Shown here in pieces: positions 54,349 to 63,894 of a stretch of 64,000 nucleotides of DNA. The DNA is taken from the NCBI GenBank assembly GCA_035079385.1, contig JAVHKY010000084.1:126501-190500 (forward strand), written 5' to 3'. Position numbers and translations under genes: made by a program. Source of the stretch: Aspidiotus rigidus (Eukaryota; Arthropoda; Insecta; Hemiptera; Diaspididae). The notes below the pieces were generated by a model, which had not been told where the DNA came from, did no database searches, and worked only from the letters and a program-made list of their open reading frames with translations. Numbering within the stretch: position 1 is the stretch's first letter; every line of letters begins with the position of its first letter.

Positions 54349-54378
54349 CCGATGATGGTTGTTTAACCGAAAACGTTT
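54349..54378 (+). ncRNA. Hammerhead-ribozyme-like core of the nested PLE
   Basis: CCGATGA, stem II GGTT/AACC, GAAA, self-complementary AACGTT, then T as the H of a GTTT cleavage region; predicted cut between 54378 and 54379. The T-to-C change in CTGANGA is shared with the 8812 family. Confidence 0.5.
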
Positions 54379-54480
54379 AGCGGCCGATTTTCTTGTGGTT
54401 CAATATAATTTGCTACACCTTCGGGTGTACACTCTTCTTGAATATGAATAACCATAAATTACAACAACGTATCGATTCGA

Positions 54481-54493
54481 TACTACAGGATTC
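54481..54493. repeat. 13-bp target-site duplication, right
   Basis: TACTACAGGATTC, copy of 52181-52193. Confidence 0.9.
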
Positions 54494-54621
54494 TTTTGCT
54501 CAAAGGAAATTCCTGCTTTATCCAATCGTCCAATAACACAGAGAACATTATTGGAATCCAAACTTACAGTGAGATTTCTCAGTGGCCTATTTTTAGGTAA
54601 AATCACATTTTGGTCCTCCAA
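54494..54621 (-). pseudogene. BEL/Pao pol fragment upstream of the integrase
   Basis: Minus strand NVILPKNRPLRNLTVSLDSN and GRLDKAGISFEQKNPVV, continuous across the PLE with 52180. Same protein segment as plus 59618-59743. The copy is cut at 54621, next to the other BEL. Confidence 0.8.
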
Positions 54622-54714
54622 ACCGGATTTTATCTTCTTTATTAATATGAATAACGAACCTAGCGTACAGACAATAACAACGAAAACATCGATCGAGAAG
54701 AAGAAGAGCTTTTA

Positions 54715-54974
54715 ATGGAATATAGCCCGATTCCAGAATCTCGCAGCCTAAGTAATACAAACACTTCTTCTTCTGGAGGCGATGGCGAATTTTCCACTAT
54801 CTCCTTCGAGTGGCAAATTCTGGAATCTGATGTCAACGACCTGAATCGCGTCTATAGTACTCGGCGGCTCCCTCGCATTGCAACAGAATTGTCTCAAAAT
54901 GCGCACTCCCAAGAAGTGGAAGATCTCCATAACAAAAAAACGACGGCTTGCTTAACGAAGTTAAACGAGGAACG
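54715..54974 (+). pseudogene. BEL/Pao Gag, N-terminal part
   Basis: Open from ATG 54715. YSTRRLPRIATELSQNAHSQ leads to KLNEE, where an inserted element (54975-55665) interrupts. The frame resumes in the same phase after the insertion. N-terminal Gag of BEL elements is poorly conserved, so the assignment depends on the continuation. Confidence 0.65.
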
Positions 54975-55665
54975 CAGGGAACCTGTTTTATGAGTCATAT
55001 GAGAGTTGGTATTGAGAATTCAAGGAAGCCTAGACCTAGATAAAGCTAATATAAAGAAGGACCTACTATAAGCCTATTATAGTTTAAGAGTCTAAATTTT
55101 TCTCAAATCTTGAGCTATACATGATAGGAGTGGGGCTTGGAAAAATTCCTATCATATATGGCTCGAGAGTCGACATTTTTTCCAAGTTCCCCTCCTATCA
55201 TATATAGCTCAAGAGTCGAAATTTCTTTCAAGTCCCCCTCCTATCGTATATAGCGCCAGAGTTGAAATTTTTCTACGTCCCCCTCCTATAATAGATAGCT
55301 CGAGAGTCGAAATTCTTTTAAGTTCCCCTTCTATCGTATACAGCTTGAGAGTCGAAATTTTTTTCAAGCCCTATCATCCTCTCCTATCATAATATGGCTT
55401 GAGTTGAAATTTTTCTTCTAAGTCTCTCCTATCATGTATAGCTCAGGAGTCGAAATTTTTTCCGAGTCCCTCTCCTATCATATATGGCTCGAGAGTAGAA
55501 ATTTTTCCAAGTCGCCTCCTATCATGATATATAGCTCAGGAGTCGAAATTTTTTCCAAGTCCTTCTCCTATTATATATGGCTCGAGAGTCGACATTCTTC
55601 CAAGTTTTTTGCTAAATGGCGCACGGCAAATTTCTCAAAAAGCCCCCCATAAAACAGGTTCCCTG
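54975..55665. mobile_element. Non-autonomous element with minisatellite core, inserted in BEL gag
   Basis: Ends CAGGGAACCTGTTTTATG and its exact inverse (18 bp). Core is about ten 45-bp tandem units. No duplication of the target is evident. A second copy starts at 63895 and leaves the window. Family unknown. Confidence 0.75.
55140..55600. repeat. Minisatellite, about ten copies of a 45-bp unit
   Basis: Unit resembles CCTATCATATATGGCTCGAG followed by AGTCGAAATTTTTTCCAAGT and a C-run, varying 41-50 bp. An inverted unit at about 55095-55125 lets the left end fold back. Confidence 0.9.
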
Positions 55666-56760
55666 TTAATACAAGAAGTTTCTTTGCGCCTATCTCAGAA
55701 TGCCGAACCCGAACAAAAGCGTCTCGTACTGGAAAAACGTCTCACCCTCCTTACAACGCTGCGGAAATTGCGAGATTTATCAATTGTCGAAATCGCCCGA
55801 AGGAGTGACACAACCGCCAGTCTCAACGCCATTAAGCCATCATCCACGAACAAGGTGAAGCTACCCAAGCTGGAAATACGGAAAGGTGACGGAGTGGATC
55901 GACTTCGAAAGTCAATAAACCGCTACAATCCACGACAGTAGATCAATATCAAATAGACAAAAACTCTGTTATCTGCGTTCCTTAGTCACGAGCGAACCAC
56001 TGTACTTTATTCGTCTCCTACATGCGGATGATTATGACCAGGCGTGGAAAAAATCTCAGTGAATATTATGATAATCTATTTAACCTACTTCAGCTTCATG
56101 TCGATGAATTGATGCGCGATCCAAGCATGAAGCAAAACGATACCAGTAAAGGATGTTCACTGCGAGAACTTTACGCCTAGTTCAAGAAACATGTGTCGGG
56201 AATTCGTACCATAGAGCGCGAACACGAGCAATTGGACAAGGCATAAACAGCATATATTTACTCGTTTCTAAATAAGTGTGCGCCTTGCATTCGAAGTGAG
56301 TTCAGGAAAGAAACGAGACAAAATCCAAGCATCGGTTCTGACAAAAACGCCTTTTGAGGATTTATTCAGAATGTTGTACACGCGGAAGCTGAGCCAATCG
56401 AGGAAAAACTAAGAAGGATAGCAGTGGCGTTGTCAACTTTTTCCAGACGTCCAACATTTCAGCAAGAACATAGAAATCGAACCAGAAGTTTTGTCTCTTT
56501 TGTAAAAGGCGTGCAGACCATTTTTGAGTGATTGTCCAGAATTCCAGTCTCTGCCGACAGAAAAGCGGCGTGAACATGCGAAATCGGCACAACTTTGCTT
56601 TCTATGTCTACGAAAAAGATGTAATCGTCGATGTTTTCGTTCAAAGTGCGCCATTTGTCAGCGTAGACACCACACTTTCCTCCACGATGATCAACGAGCA
56701 CTTGAAATCAAGGCTGTTGGTAAGTTTTATTGTTATCTGGAGGTACTGAAGTCTTTAAAT
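55666..56760 (+). pseudogene. BEL/Pao Gag, C-terminal part with zinc knuckles
   Basis: SLRLSQNAEPEQKRLVLEKR and KVKLPKLEIRKGDGV, then a frameshift into EWIDFESQ, a stop, and QKLCYLRSLVTSEPLYFIRL (Gag Pao core KF.YL...). Another shift gives NLLQLHVDELMRDPSM. The zinc region near 56490-56690 is C-L-F-C-K..H and AQLCFLCLRKRCNRRCFRSK with CAICQRRHHTFLH, the usual Pao CCHC cluster. At least four frame breaks. Confidence 0.8.
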
Positions 56761-57769
56761 CTAACTTCGGATGATAGAACGCAGTCACTTCTCGCAACTG
56801 CTTACATTCAAATATCTAATGGTTCTACAGTCATAGAAGTTAGGGCATTGCTTGATTCTGCGAGTCAGAAGAGCTTTATAACCGAAAAAAAAAGAAAATT
56901 AGCGTGTCTTTCGACGTTTGAAGGATCTCATCTTCTTTCAGGCATCGATTGTTTAACAACAAAGGCTGTCAAAGAACTCAAGCTTTAATGATGTCTCTTA
57001 TACTACTGCATACTGACGTAATGTTGAATTCCTTGTCTTGGACAAAATTGTAGACAAACTGCCTGCTGCTTTCTTTTGTGTTGAGTCATGGAATTTTCCA
57101 AAGGAGGTAGAACTTGCGGACCCTCAGTTCAATATTCCTTCTGAAATTGATGTTCTTCTTGGCTCAGATATCTTTTGGGATATATTGAAAAATCGAAGTA
57201 TAAAGCTCCGCAATCTTCCTCTATTTCATGAAACAGCATTAGGATGGATAGTGGGAGGGCAACTGAAAATTTCCGAAGAGTCTACAAAGGATTTATCAAC
57301 ATGTAATCATGTATTCATTTCTGTACCTTCTTGCAACTTATCTTCAATCTTGGAGAAATTTTGGAAAATTGAAGACGACCCTTCAATTAATTGTAACTGG
57401 TCTTCAGAACAAGAAAGAGCTAAACAAATATTTGTTCAAACTACCACCAAGGACGAAACTAGTCGCTTCATCGTGCGGCTTCCTTGGAAACATGATCCCA
57501 CAGAATTTGGTGATTCACGAGAAATGGCTCTTAGAAGATTCCTACTTCTCGAAAGAAAGTTGCAACAAAATTGCTCACTCAGGGAAAGATACACAAAATG
57601 CATAGAAGAGTACGAGACTTTAGGACATATGCGAAGGGTCATTGAAACTCCCGGAGAAAAAGCCTATTATATTCCACACCATGCGGTCATTCTAAGGAAA
57701 CACCTACTCCCACAAAATTACGAGTCGTCTTCGATGCTATCGCTAAAACTACGAGTGGCAAGTCTGTAA
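56761..57769 (+). pseudogene. BEL/Pao protease and pre-RT region
   Basis: EVRALLDSASQKSFITE is the aspartic protease site (usual LLDSGSQ, here G to A, probably dead). After a break at about 56990 the frame from 57038 reads DVLLGSDIFWDILKNRSIKL, HETALGWIVGGQL, RFIVRLPWKHDP and REMALRRFLLLERKLQQN, the conserved block (LLG.D....L......P..H.T..GWI..G) between protease and polymerase. Confidence 0.88.
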
Positions 57770-58370
57770 ATGATCACCTTATGATCGGCCCTAGTAGTAT
57801 AGTCTGAACTAGTATCTGTACTGATACGCTTTTGTATGCATAAGCATGTCATTAGTGCAGATATTACGAAAATGTACAGACAAATTTTAATAAACACAGA
57901 CGATACTCGTTACCAACGTATTTTTTGGAGGAATTCGCTCCAAAAGGAGCTTTGTGAATACGAATTGCTAAGAGTAACATTTGGAACCGCCTCAGCCCCA
58001 TATTCAGCAACACGTTGTATAAAGCAACTTGGTCATGTGAGAATCAAACAGCGTATCCTCTAGCAAGCTCTGCACTCCTGCAAGACTTCTATGTTGATGA
58101 TGTGCTTACTGGAGCCAATTCTATTGAGGACGTTAAAAATTTACAGCAGCAGTTATGTTGCAATTCTGAATGGTGCGGGGCTTCCACTTGCTAAATGGTG
58201 TGCGAATGATACTCGTCTCCTTGAAAATAAAAAATTCTTTGTCTTTTTATGGAGTGCGGGCAAAGCTAAGTGTTTTTCTATAAACTCCTTGAAAATGTTT
58301 CCTCTAAAGATCGTGAATCTGAATATCCCTTCAGTCGTGACGGCGAACCCACAATTAAAACCTTAGGTAT
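57770..58370 (+). pseudogene. BEL/Pao reverse transcriptase
   Basis: Shifts of frame around 57710-57840, then HVISADITKMYRQILINTDD (first catalytic Asp), CEYELLRVTFGTASAPYSAT, another shift, and DFYVDDVLTGANSIEDV with YVDD at 58090-58101. Catalytic residues survive but three or more frame changes make it non-functional. Confidence 0.88.
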
Positions 58371-59031
58371 TTTGTGTGGCGTCCGGGGGAGGATATCCTG
58401 TGTGTCAACTCTAAAAATGTATCGAACGCTACGACAAAACGAGAAATTTTATCAGTTATTGCAGCTATCTAAGATCCTCTTGGTCTTTGTGGCCCTGTCA
58501 CAAGTGCAGCTAAAAATACTTATGCAAAATATTTGGAAAACTGTAAATATCAAAGATAATTCTGTAGCCAAAGTGAAACTGAATAGAGACGCACTTTGGG
58601 ATGAACATCTCCCAGAAAACCTTCTTTCAGTGTGGAATACATTAGCTAAAGAACTGACATATCTTAGAGAAATTTCAATTCCTAGATATTACTTCACCTT
58701 TTTTCCAACTATTATTGAGTTACATGGTTTTTGCGATGCTTCTGGAAAAGCCTATAGTGCGGCTGTGTACACTCGTGGGTTATCACCTGGATCTACTCCA
58801 AGCGTAAAACTTGTAATGTCCAAATCTAGAGTAGCCTCATTAAACAAACAGTCGCTAGCTAGACTTGAACTCTGTGAAGCGTTATTATTAGCAGAATTAG
58901 CATATAAGATCAAGGAAATCTTAGAATTGCAATGTTCAGTTTCTCTAGTCAGACTTAGGCGCGATTCAATGATTACTCCAACGACTCTGGTAATCTTAGT
59001 GTTTCGTGAATTTTGTGAAATGAATAAATAA
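58371..59031 (+). pseudogene. BEL/Pao RNase H region
   Basis: The frame open from 58270 enters ELHGFCDASGKAYSAAVYTR, VKLVMSKSRVASLNKQSLAR and LARLELCEALLLAEL, the RNase H pattern (DAS..AY.A.VY, L..SK.RVAP, PRLEL.A..L). Then it degrades. Confidence 0.85.
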
Positions 59032-59039
59032 TAATACGC

Positions 59040-59745
59040 AATACGCCATTTTGAGGCAAAGCTCAGTTCGGATCCTCTATACAAGGGACTTGTGAAAAGT
59101 TTTGAATTACTCTCTCTTGGATCCATTTACCCTCGCATATATTGGAGACGTTTGTAGCTAACAGAGTTCAAAAAATACAAAACTACTCTCGGCACTTTAT
59201 TTGGGATCATGTTGATTCTGAATCTAATCCTGCTGATGTTCTTTCAAGAGGTCTCACCCCTAAAGAATTACTTCAGTGTGAAACTTGGTGGACTGAACCT
59301 AGCAGAAAATCACAACATCTGGACCCAAGAATCTCATTTCTCAGCTATCGATAATTTACAAATTGGTCTAAAATCAGATAATACACCAAGGGTTTGTACA
59401 GTAATATTGAGAAACGATATCTTTTCTAAATATTTACAATTTAATAAATTAGTGAGAGTAACTGCTTAATATACTTCGGTTCTTCGAAGGAGCCAATAAG
59501 CTTTAAATCACGGGACCATTAAATGCGTATGAATTAAATACTGCAAATACCACTTTGATAAAATTAGCTCAAGAAGAATTCTTCTCTACAGAGATAGCTG
59601 CAATTAGAAATACTTTACCAGGACAAAATGTGATTTTACCTAAAAATAGTCCACTGAGAAATCTCACTGTATGTTTAGATTCCAATAATGTTCTTCGTGT
59701 TACTGGACGATTGGATGGAGCAGGAATTTCCTTGGTAATTTAATA
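59040..59745 (+). pseudogene. BEL/Pao RNase H end and integrase start
   Basis: TFVANRVQKIQNYSRHFIWD and ESNPADVLSRGLTPKELLQ (usual VANRV..I.......W.HV....NPADL.SRG), then after frame breaks LPGQNVILPKNSPLRNLTVC and GRLDGAGISL at 59618-59743. The element is cut here; the zinc and catalytic integrase domains and right LTR are absent. Confidence 0.85.
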
Positions 59746-60866
59746 TCTTCACGTAGGTAGTGTTGCTTGCTGATGAGATGTTTCGTCCACAGGTTTTGAT
59801 GACTACAATTTTCATTCTCTACACTTTTTATTGAAAATTCACATTAAAAAGATAGAACTGATTTTATGCGTATATCTTTTAAAGTATGCCTATCTCAAGA
59901 ACAAACGCGATTAACGCAAAAACGAAAAGAATAAAATTTGTGGAGCGTAAAATTTCTTTCTGGTTGGTACTTCTTTCATCAAAATTGAAACAATTTTATC
60001 TTTCCCTTCTCATCAATAATCCACAGAATTACCAAATGTCTGACGACAGCGACTGCGGAAAGACAGAATTTAGGACGACAGCGAGAGGTTCAACTAAAGT
60101 GGCGATGCATACGCTAACTGGTCCGAATCACTTATCGCTAGATTATATCTATAATGATGTTTAAATACTCGTATGATGATGTGGTGGAAAATTTGGTAAA
60201 ATTAATCTTATATTAAGAAAAATCTTGATATGCGTTCCATCGCACGTTTAAAGCGAGGAGCCCGATAACCTTGTAGGGTCAGATTTTTCAGCATTGCTTG
60301 TTCTTCGCATTTTTTTTTGTTTTTTATTCGCTGATCTCTATTTCATCTTACCTTACATCAACCCGTCCAAACGTAAGTCTATTTCCGCCCCAACATCGTC
60401 GCACAACTTCAAACAGACTAAGCAATTAATTTTTTCTCGTATTTTTTCTTTCGTTCCTCGTCTGGTACATTTTCTTGCCAACCTTACAGGTATTTTTTAT
60501 TTTTCTACATCTCCTACGTCCGTACCAAATCGACGCTTCATTAGCACATCGTCTATCATTCCACGACTCGCAACTCGTGATATTCACAATCTTGGTCCTG
60601 AACTGATGTCTCCTAAAATTTTTTCAGGAGATGACTGACCAGAGATGCTGATTCTCGACTCCATGTCTCCAATACTCCTCAAGACAATTACGACACATTT
60701 CCTTCGATTTTTCTTCTTTGATTACCAGCAATCCTATCGTTTACCCTAGCAAAACTACGATTGTCTCTCATAGCCTCTTTCTTTGCTGATTTCTAAGTTC
60801 TTTCCATTTCCAGCTTCCTCTTCGTTATTATCCTTCTTCTCATTTATCTTTTTCCTCCTTTCTCAC

Positions 60867-60908
<42 letters not shown>

Positions 60909-61180
60909 TGCTCTCTCTCTCGCTCTCTCCCCGTCTTCCTAGAAGGTTGTAGAGTTGAATACGTTGTGGTTTCTTTTTAAAGGCACAACTGATGACAAGA
61001 TAGTCTGCCGCAAAGAGTTTTGCGTTAGTCTCCCGAGTCATACTATAGTTTCTCGATGGTTGCTCTAGAGATAGTTTGATGCTCCATATTCGCAGCTTTG
61101 CGACAAAAGTTGTTGGTAAAAATTCAATATGATTACTCGTAAGATGATGAATTCGTATTTATGCGTTACCGAGTATTGAA
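59746..61180. other. Spacer with a CT microsatellite
   Basis: (CT)n at about 60870-60931. Otherwise T-rich with no recognised gene or element ends. Confidence 0.5.
60870..60931. repeat. (CT)n microsatellite
   Basis: About 60 bp of CT with rare interruptions; yields artificial Leu-Ser and Arg-Glu ORFs. Confidence 0.95.
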
Positions 61181-61227
61181 AAAGGGTTTTTCAATTGTAC
61201 AAATCTACTTTATTAGTTGCTTATACA

Positions 61228-61258
61228 AAAGTACTTTCGGGTGTTTTCCCATCATCAG
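61228..61258 (-). ncRNA. Hammerhead-ribozyme-like core, consensus bases
   Basis: Minus strand CTGATGA (perfect), stem II GGG/CCC with AAAACA loop, GAAA, self-complementary AGTACT, then TT. Lies 3' of the nuclease frame, where PLE terminal repeats sit. Confidence 0.65.
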
Positions 61259-61486
61259 TTGTGTCGCAACTGGAGAACAAGGCCTTAACCATAAGTTTTT
61301 ATAGTATAACACTGTGATCTTATTAGCTATAACAATGCTGTGTTGTGATTGGTTCACTTCTTAGAAACTTATTCTTACAATAATATGACATTGTGTTCTT
61401 ATTGGCTAAAACATACTGCTTTGTGATTGGTTCAATCTATTGTTCTAAATGCTGCGTTTCTATTGGCTACCTGGATTCCTGCCGTC

Positions 61487-62053
61487 TCATTGGTTGGTTC
61501 CGTTCTTCTTCTCTCGTCCAATCACCAGGCCGAATAATTTTTCGCTGTCAAATGTGATTACATTGTTCAAGAGGCAGGCTTTCTTCCTCTTGGCTTTTGC
61601 AATCTCCATTTGTTCCCAGGGTTTTCTTCTCTTTGTGCGATTCTCTACGTGTATGACTTCAAATATTCCCTCTCCATTGTGGTTTTCCTCGTTACAGTGT
61701 TTCCCAAACAGTGACTTACCATCTTCTTTCTCCCTCGACGTTTTGTGCTCCTTTCTCCTGATCTCAAACTTTCTCCCAGTCTCACCGATATAGATCCCCT
61801 CGCACTGTTCACAACTGAGCTTGTATACTCCTCTCAAGCTCTCCTTGTCCTTTTGTTCCGTCTGGTCATTGCTGATTCTTTTTACCATGGGTTGGTCATT
61901 CTGGATACCCACATTCACATCGTAGCCATTGAACGCCTTTATCACCTTGTTTGTGTACTTTCCTATATATGGTATCGATCCGGAGTACTTTCTTACTGTG
62001 CCATCATATGTTCCTTTCTTTGTTTCCATTTTCCCAAAGACTCCATCCACCAC
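61487..62053 (-). pseudogene. PLE C-terminal region with GIY-YIG endonuclease
   Basis: 188 open codons. IPYIGKYTNKVIKAFN is the linker after the polymerase. GVYKLSCEQCEGIYIGETGR is a well-formed GIY-YIG core (V-Y/Y-I-G) with the Cys pair. EIRRKEHKTS, KHCNEENH and ENRTKRRKPWEQMEIAKAKR follow, with the expected Arg and Glu. This domain is intact; the polymerase upstream is not. Confidence 0.88.
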
Positions 62054-62091
62054 GCCTCTACGGTAGCCATTGACTTCTGCGATCAGCTTTA

Positions 62092-62881
62092 CTATTTCGA
62101 TTTCTTTTGTCTTCTCTTCGTTGTTCTTAAGGACAGAATTACTTGATAGCAGTAGTTCTGGATTGCCGCTAACTTGTGCCTAGGGTGGTGGTAGGAGTCA
62201 TTTGGAATGATGGTGTCAGTATGCGTCGGCTTCCTGTAGATTTTGTATTCTATCCTATTGTTCTCCATTGTGAGTGTAAGGTCCAATAGTTGATGGTCTC
62301 ATTGCCTTTTTCTACTGTGAATTTGATGCTCTGATTCATCGCGTTCATTTCTAAAAGGAATAGATCCACCTGTCTATCAGTGCCTGACCACACAATTAGG
62401 ATATCATCTACATATCTGGCCCAGTGTTTGATCGAGTTTCTGAACTTGCTGCCCTTCAATATCTTGTCTTCCATATCATTCATGAATATCTCCGCCAGTA
62501 TTGGTGACAGCGGTGATCCCATCGCAAGTCCCCTTTCCTGACTGCCGAACCTGTTATTGAAGCGGCAGTAATTCTGGCTCAAGATCTCCTCCACTATGTT
62601 GGCGTACTTCGACCCATCGGGGTTCCCATGGTATCTGTTGCTTTTGAGCAGGGTGAGAAGTTCTTGTAGCATGGTGATTGAATGCTGTAGACCAGGGGTC
62701 TCATCGGACGGTTCGCTTTGTGGAGTTTTACTAGCCCCTTGAGATTTGGTACAACCGGGTTCATCTCAAGCGTCCTTCCATTGCTGGGTACATTGTTCCG
62801 TTTCAACACAGCTTTCAGGTCATCTTGGTATTTCCGCGTTGGGTTCCTTTCCAGAAGAAGACTGCTGGACAAAGGCATCAA
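62092..62881 (-). pseudogene. PLE reverse transcriptase, frameshifted
   Basis: Three frames: 62881-62594 with TLEMNPVVPNLKGLVKLHKA and NRPMRPLVYS; 62672-62250 with SQERGLAMGSPLSPILAEIF and HWARYVDDILIVWSG (catalytic YVDD); 62286-62092 with RIEYKIYRKPTHTD. Catalytic residues are present; at least two frameshifts split them. Confidence 0.88.
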
Positions 62882-63245
62882 GTACGTGCAGCCAGAGAGG
62901 CTGAATCAGTGTAAGCTTGAAAGTATGGCCATTAGCTGCGAACAAGTAATCCATACCATGGAACACGACGTGAGACCTGAAGCCCGGACTAAAATTGGGA
63001 AAGTGCTGTTGGACATCAAAGAGGATATGTGCCAAACCTATGACAGAACGCAAGTAATGCAGAGGAAAGTCACAAATCTACAAAAGAAGATCTGACAGAA
63101 GAACCTGATTTTGACAAAGGCGGACAAGGGCAGCACGGTAGTGGTAATGGAGAAGGAGGACTACACCCAAAAAGTGGAGTCGTACATCGCAGTTAATGGA
63201 TACCAAGAGCTGGCAAGGGACCCAACGCGGAAATACCAAGATGAC
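62858..63245 (+). pseudogene. PLE N-terminal segment in opposite orientation
   Basis: Plus strand LDKGIKYVQPERLNQCKLES, then after a TGA ILTKADKGSTVVVMEKEDY and YQELARDPTRKYQDD, the K.DKG...V.M....Y.......L..... block that begins PLE polymerases. Inverted relative to the rest of the element. Confidence 0.85.
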
Positions 63246-63894
63246 CATTTACAGTCCAGTTGTATTCCAACCTACTTCATTTCGTTCCTTCTATTTTTTG
63301 TTTTTTTATTTTTTATTCCTTATTCTACGTTTAACGGAGTATATGCATATTCGCGATTTGTTTGTTATCATTAGTTTTTATACTCATAATATGTTTGTCA
63401 GTGCTTCACTCATTTTATTTCATTTCATTTTATTCGTCACTTCTGTTTTTTTTTTTATTCAGTATAATTATTATTTTATGTCTCGTTTTACTTTTTAATA
63501 GGTTAGCGTAACATGAAACTACCACCCCACCCCACTCCACCCCCCACGTAACATCCAATCATTTTAACTTTCAGCTCGTTAATCTGGTCAACTATGGCTA
63601 CTCGGGTCAACAATTGCTCATATGTGCACTCAGTACATTTGTATTACATTTGTCGTTTTATTTCTTGGATTTCTTATCTTCACTCTCTTGTCAGTTTTGA
63701 ATCCTCCTTTTTTTATTTTTTATTTTAAGACGGTGAGAGAACCCTGATTCCCCCTTCCTGTCGAAGAGGAGGTATTTAGCTCGGAAGTCTCGTCTTATTT
63801 TTTTTCCTTTTATTAATTGAAGTCACGAACTTCGATGTACCTATTTGTTTTTCACCCGTCTGGCAGTATTCTCATTTTGCTCCTGATTTTTTAA
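63246..63894. other. T-rich non-coding spacer
   Basis: Many T runs; no gene or element ends recognised. Confidence 0.5.

Larger units (their letters stand above)
52194..54480 (+). mobile_element. Penelope-like element inserted in BEL/Pao, with inverted terminal repeats and 13-bp TSD
   Basis: 2287 bp between 13-bp direct repeats. The 3' terminal repeat (54241-54447 plus a 33-bp extension) recurs inverted at the 5' end in two pieces: 52194-52254 and 52442-52578, separated by 187 bp of other sequence. Between them lie the reverse transcriptase and endonuclease. A second copy of the 3' tail is at 3221-3461. Confidence 0.92.
61180..63245 (-). mobile_element. Penelope-like element with inverted 5' segment
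   Basis: 61180-62855 is a PLE on the minus strand from the ACCCAACGCGGAAATACC region to the tail. 62858-63245 is the N-terminal part of a PLE of the same type on the plus strand, ending in the same 27-bp stretch (with CAAGATGACC). This order is rc(a-b) followed by c-end, with b overlapping c. Confidence 0.85.
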
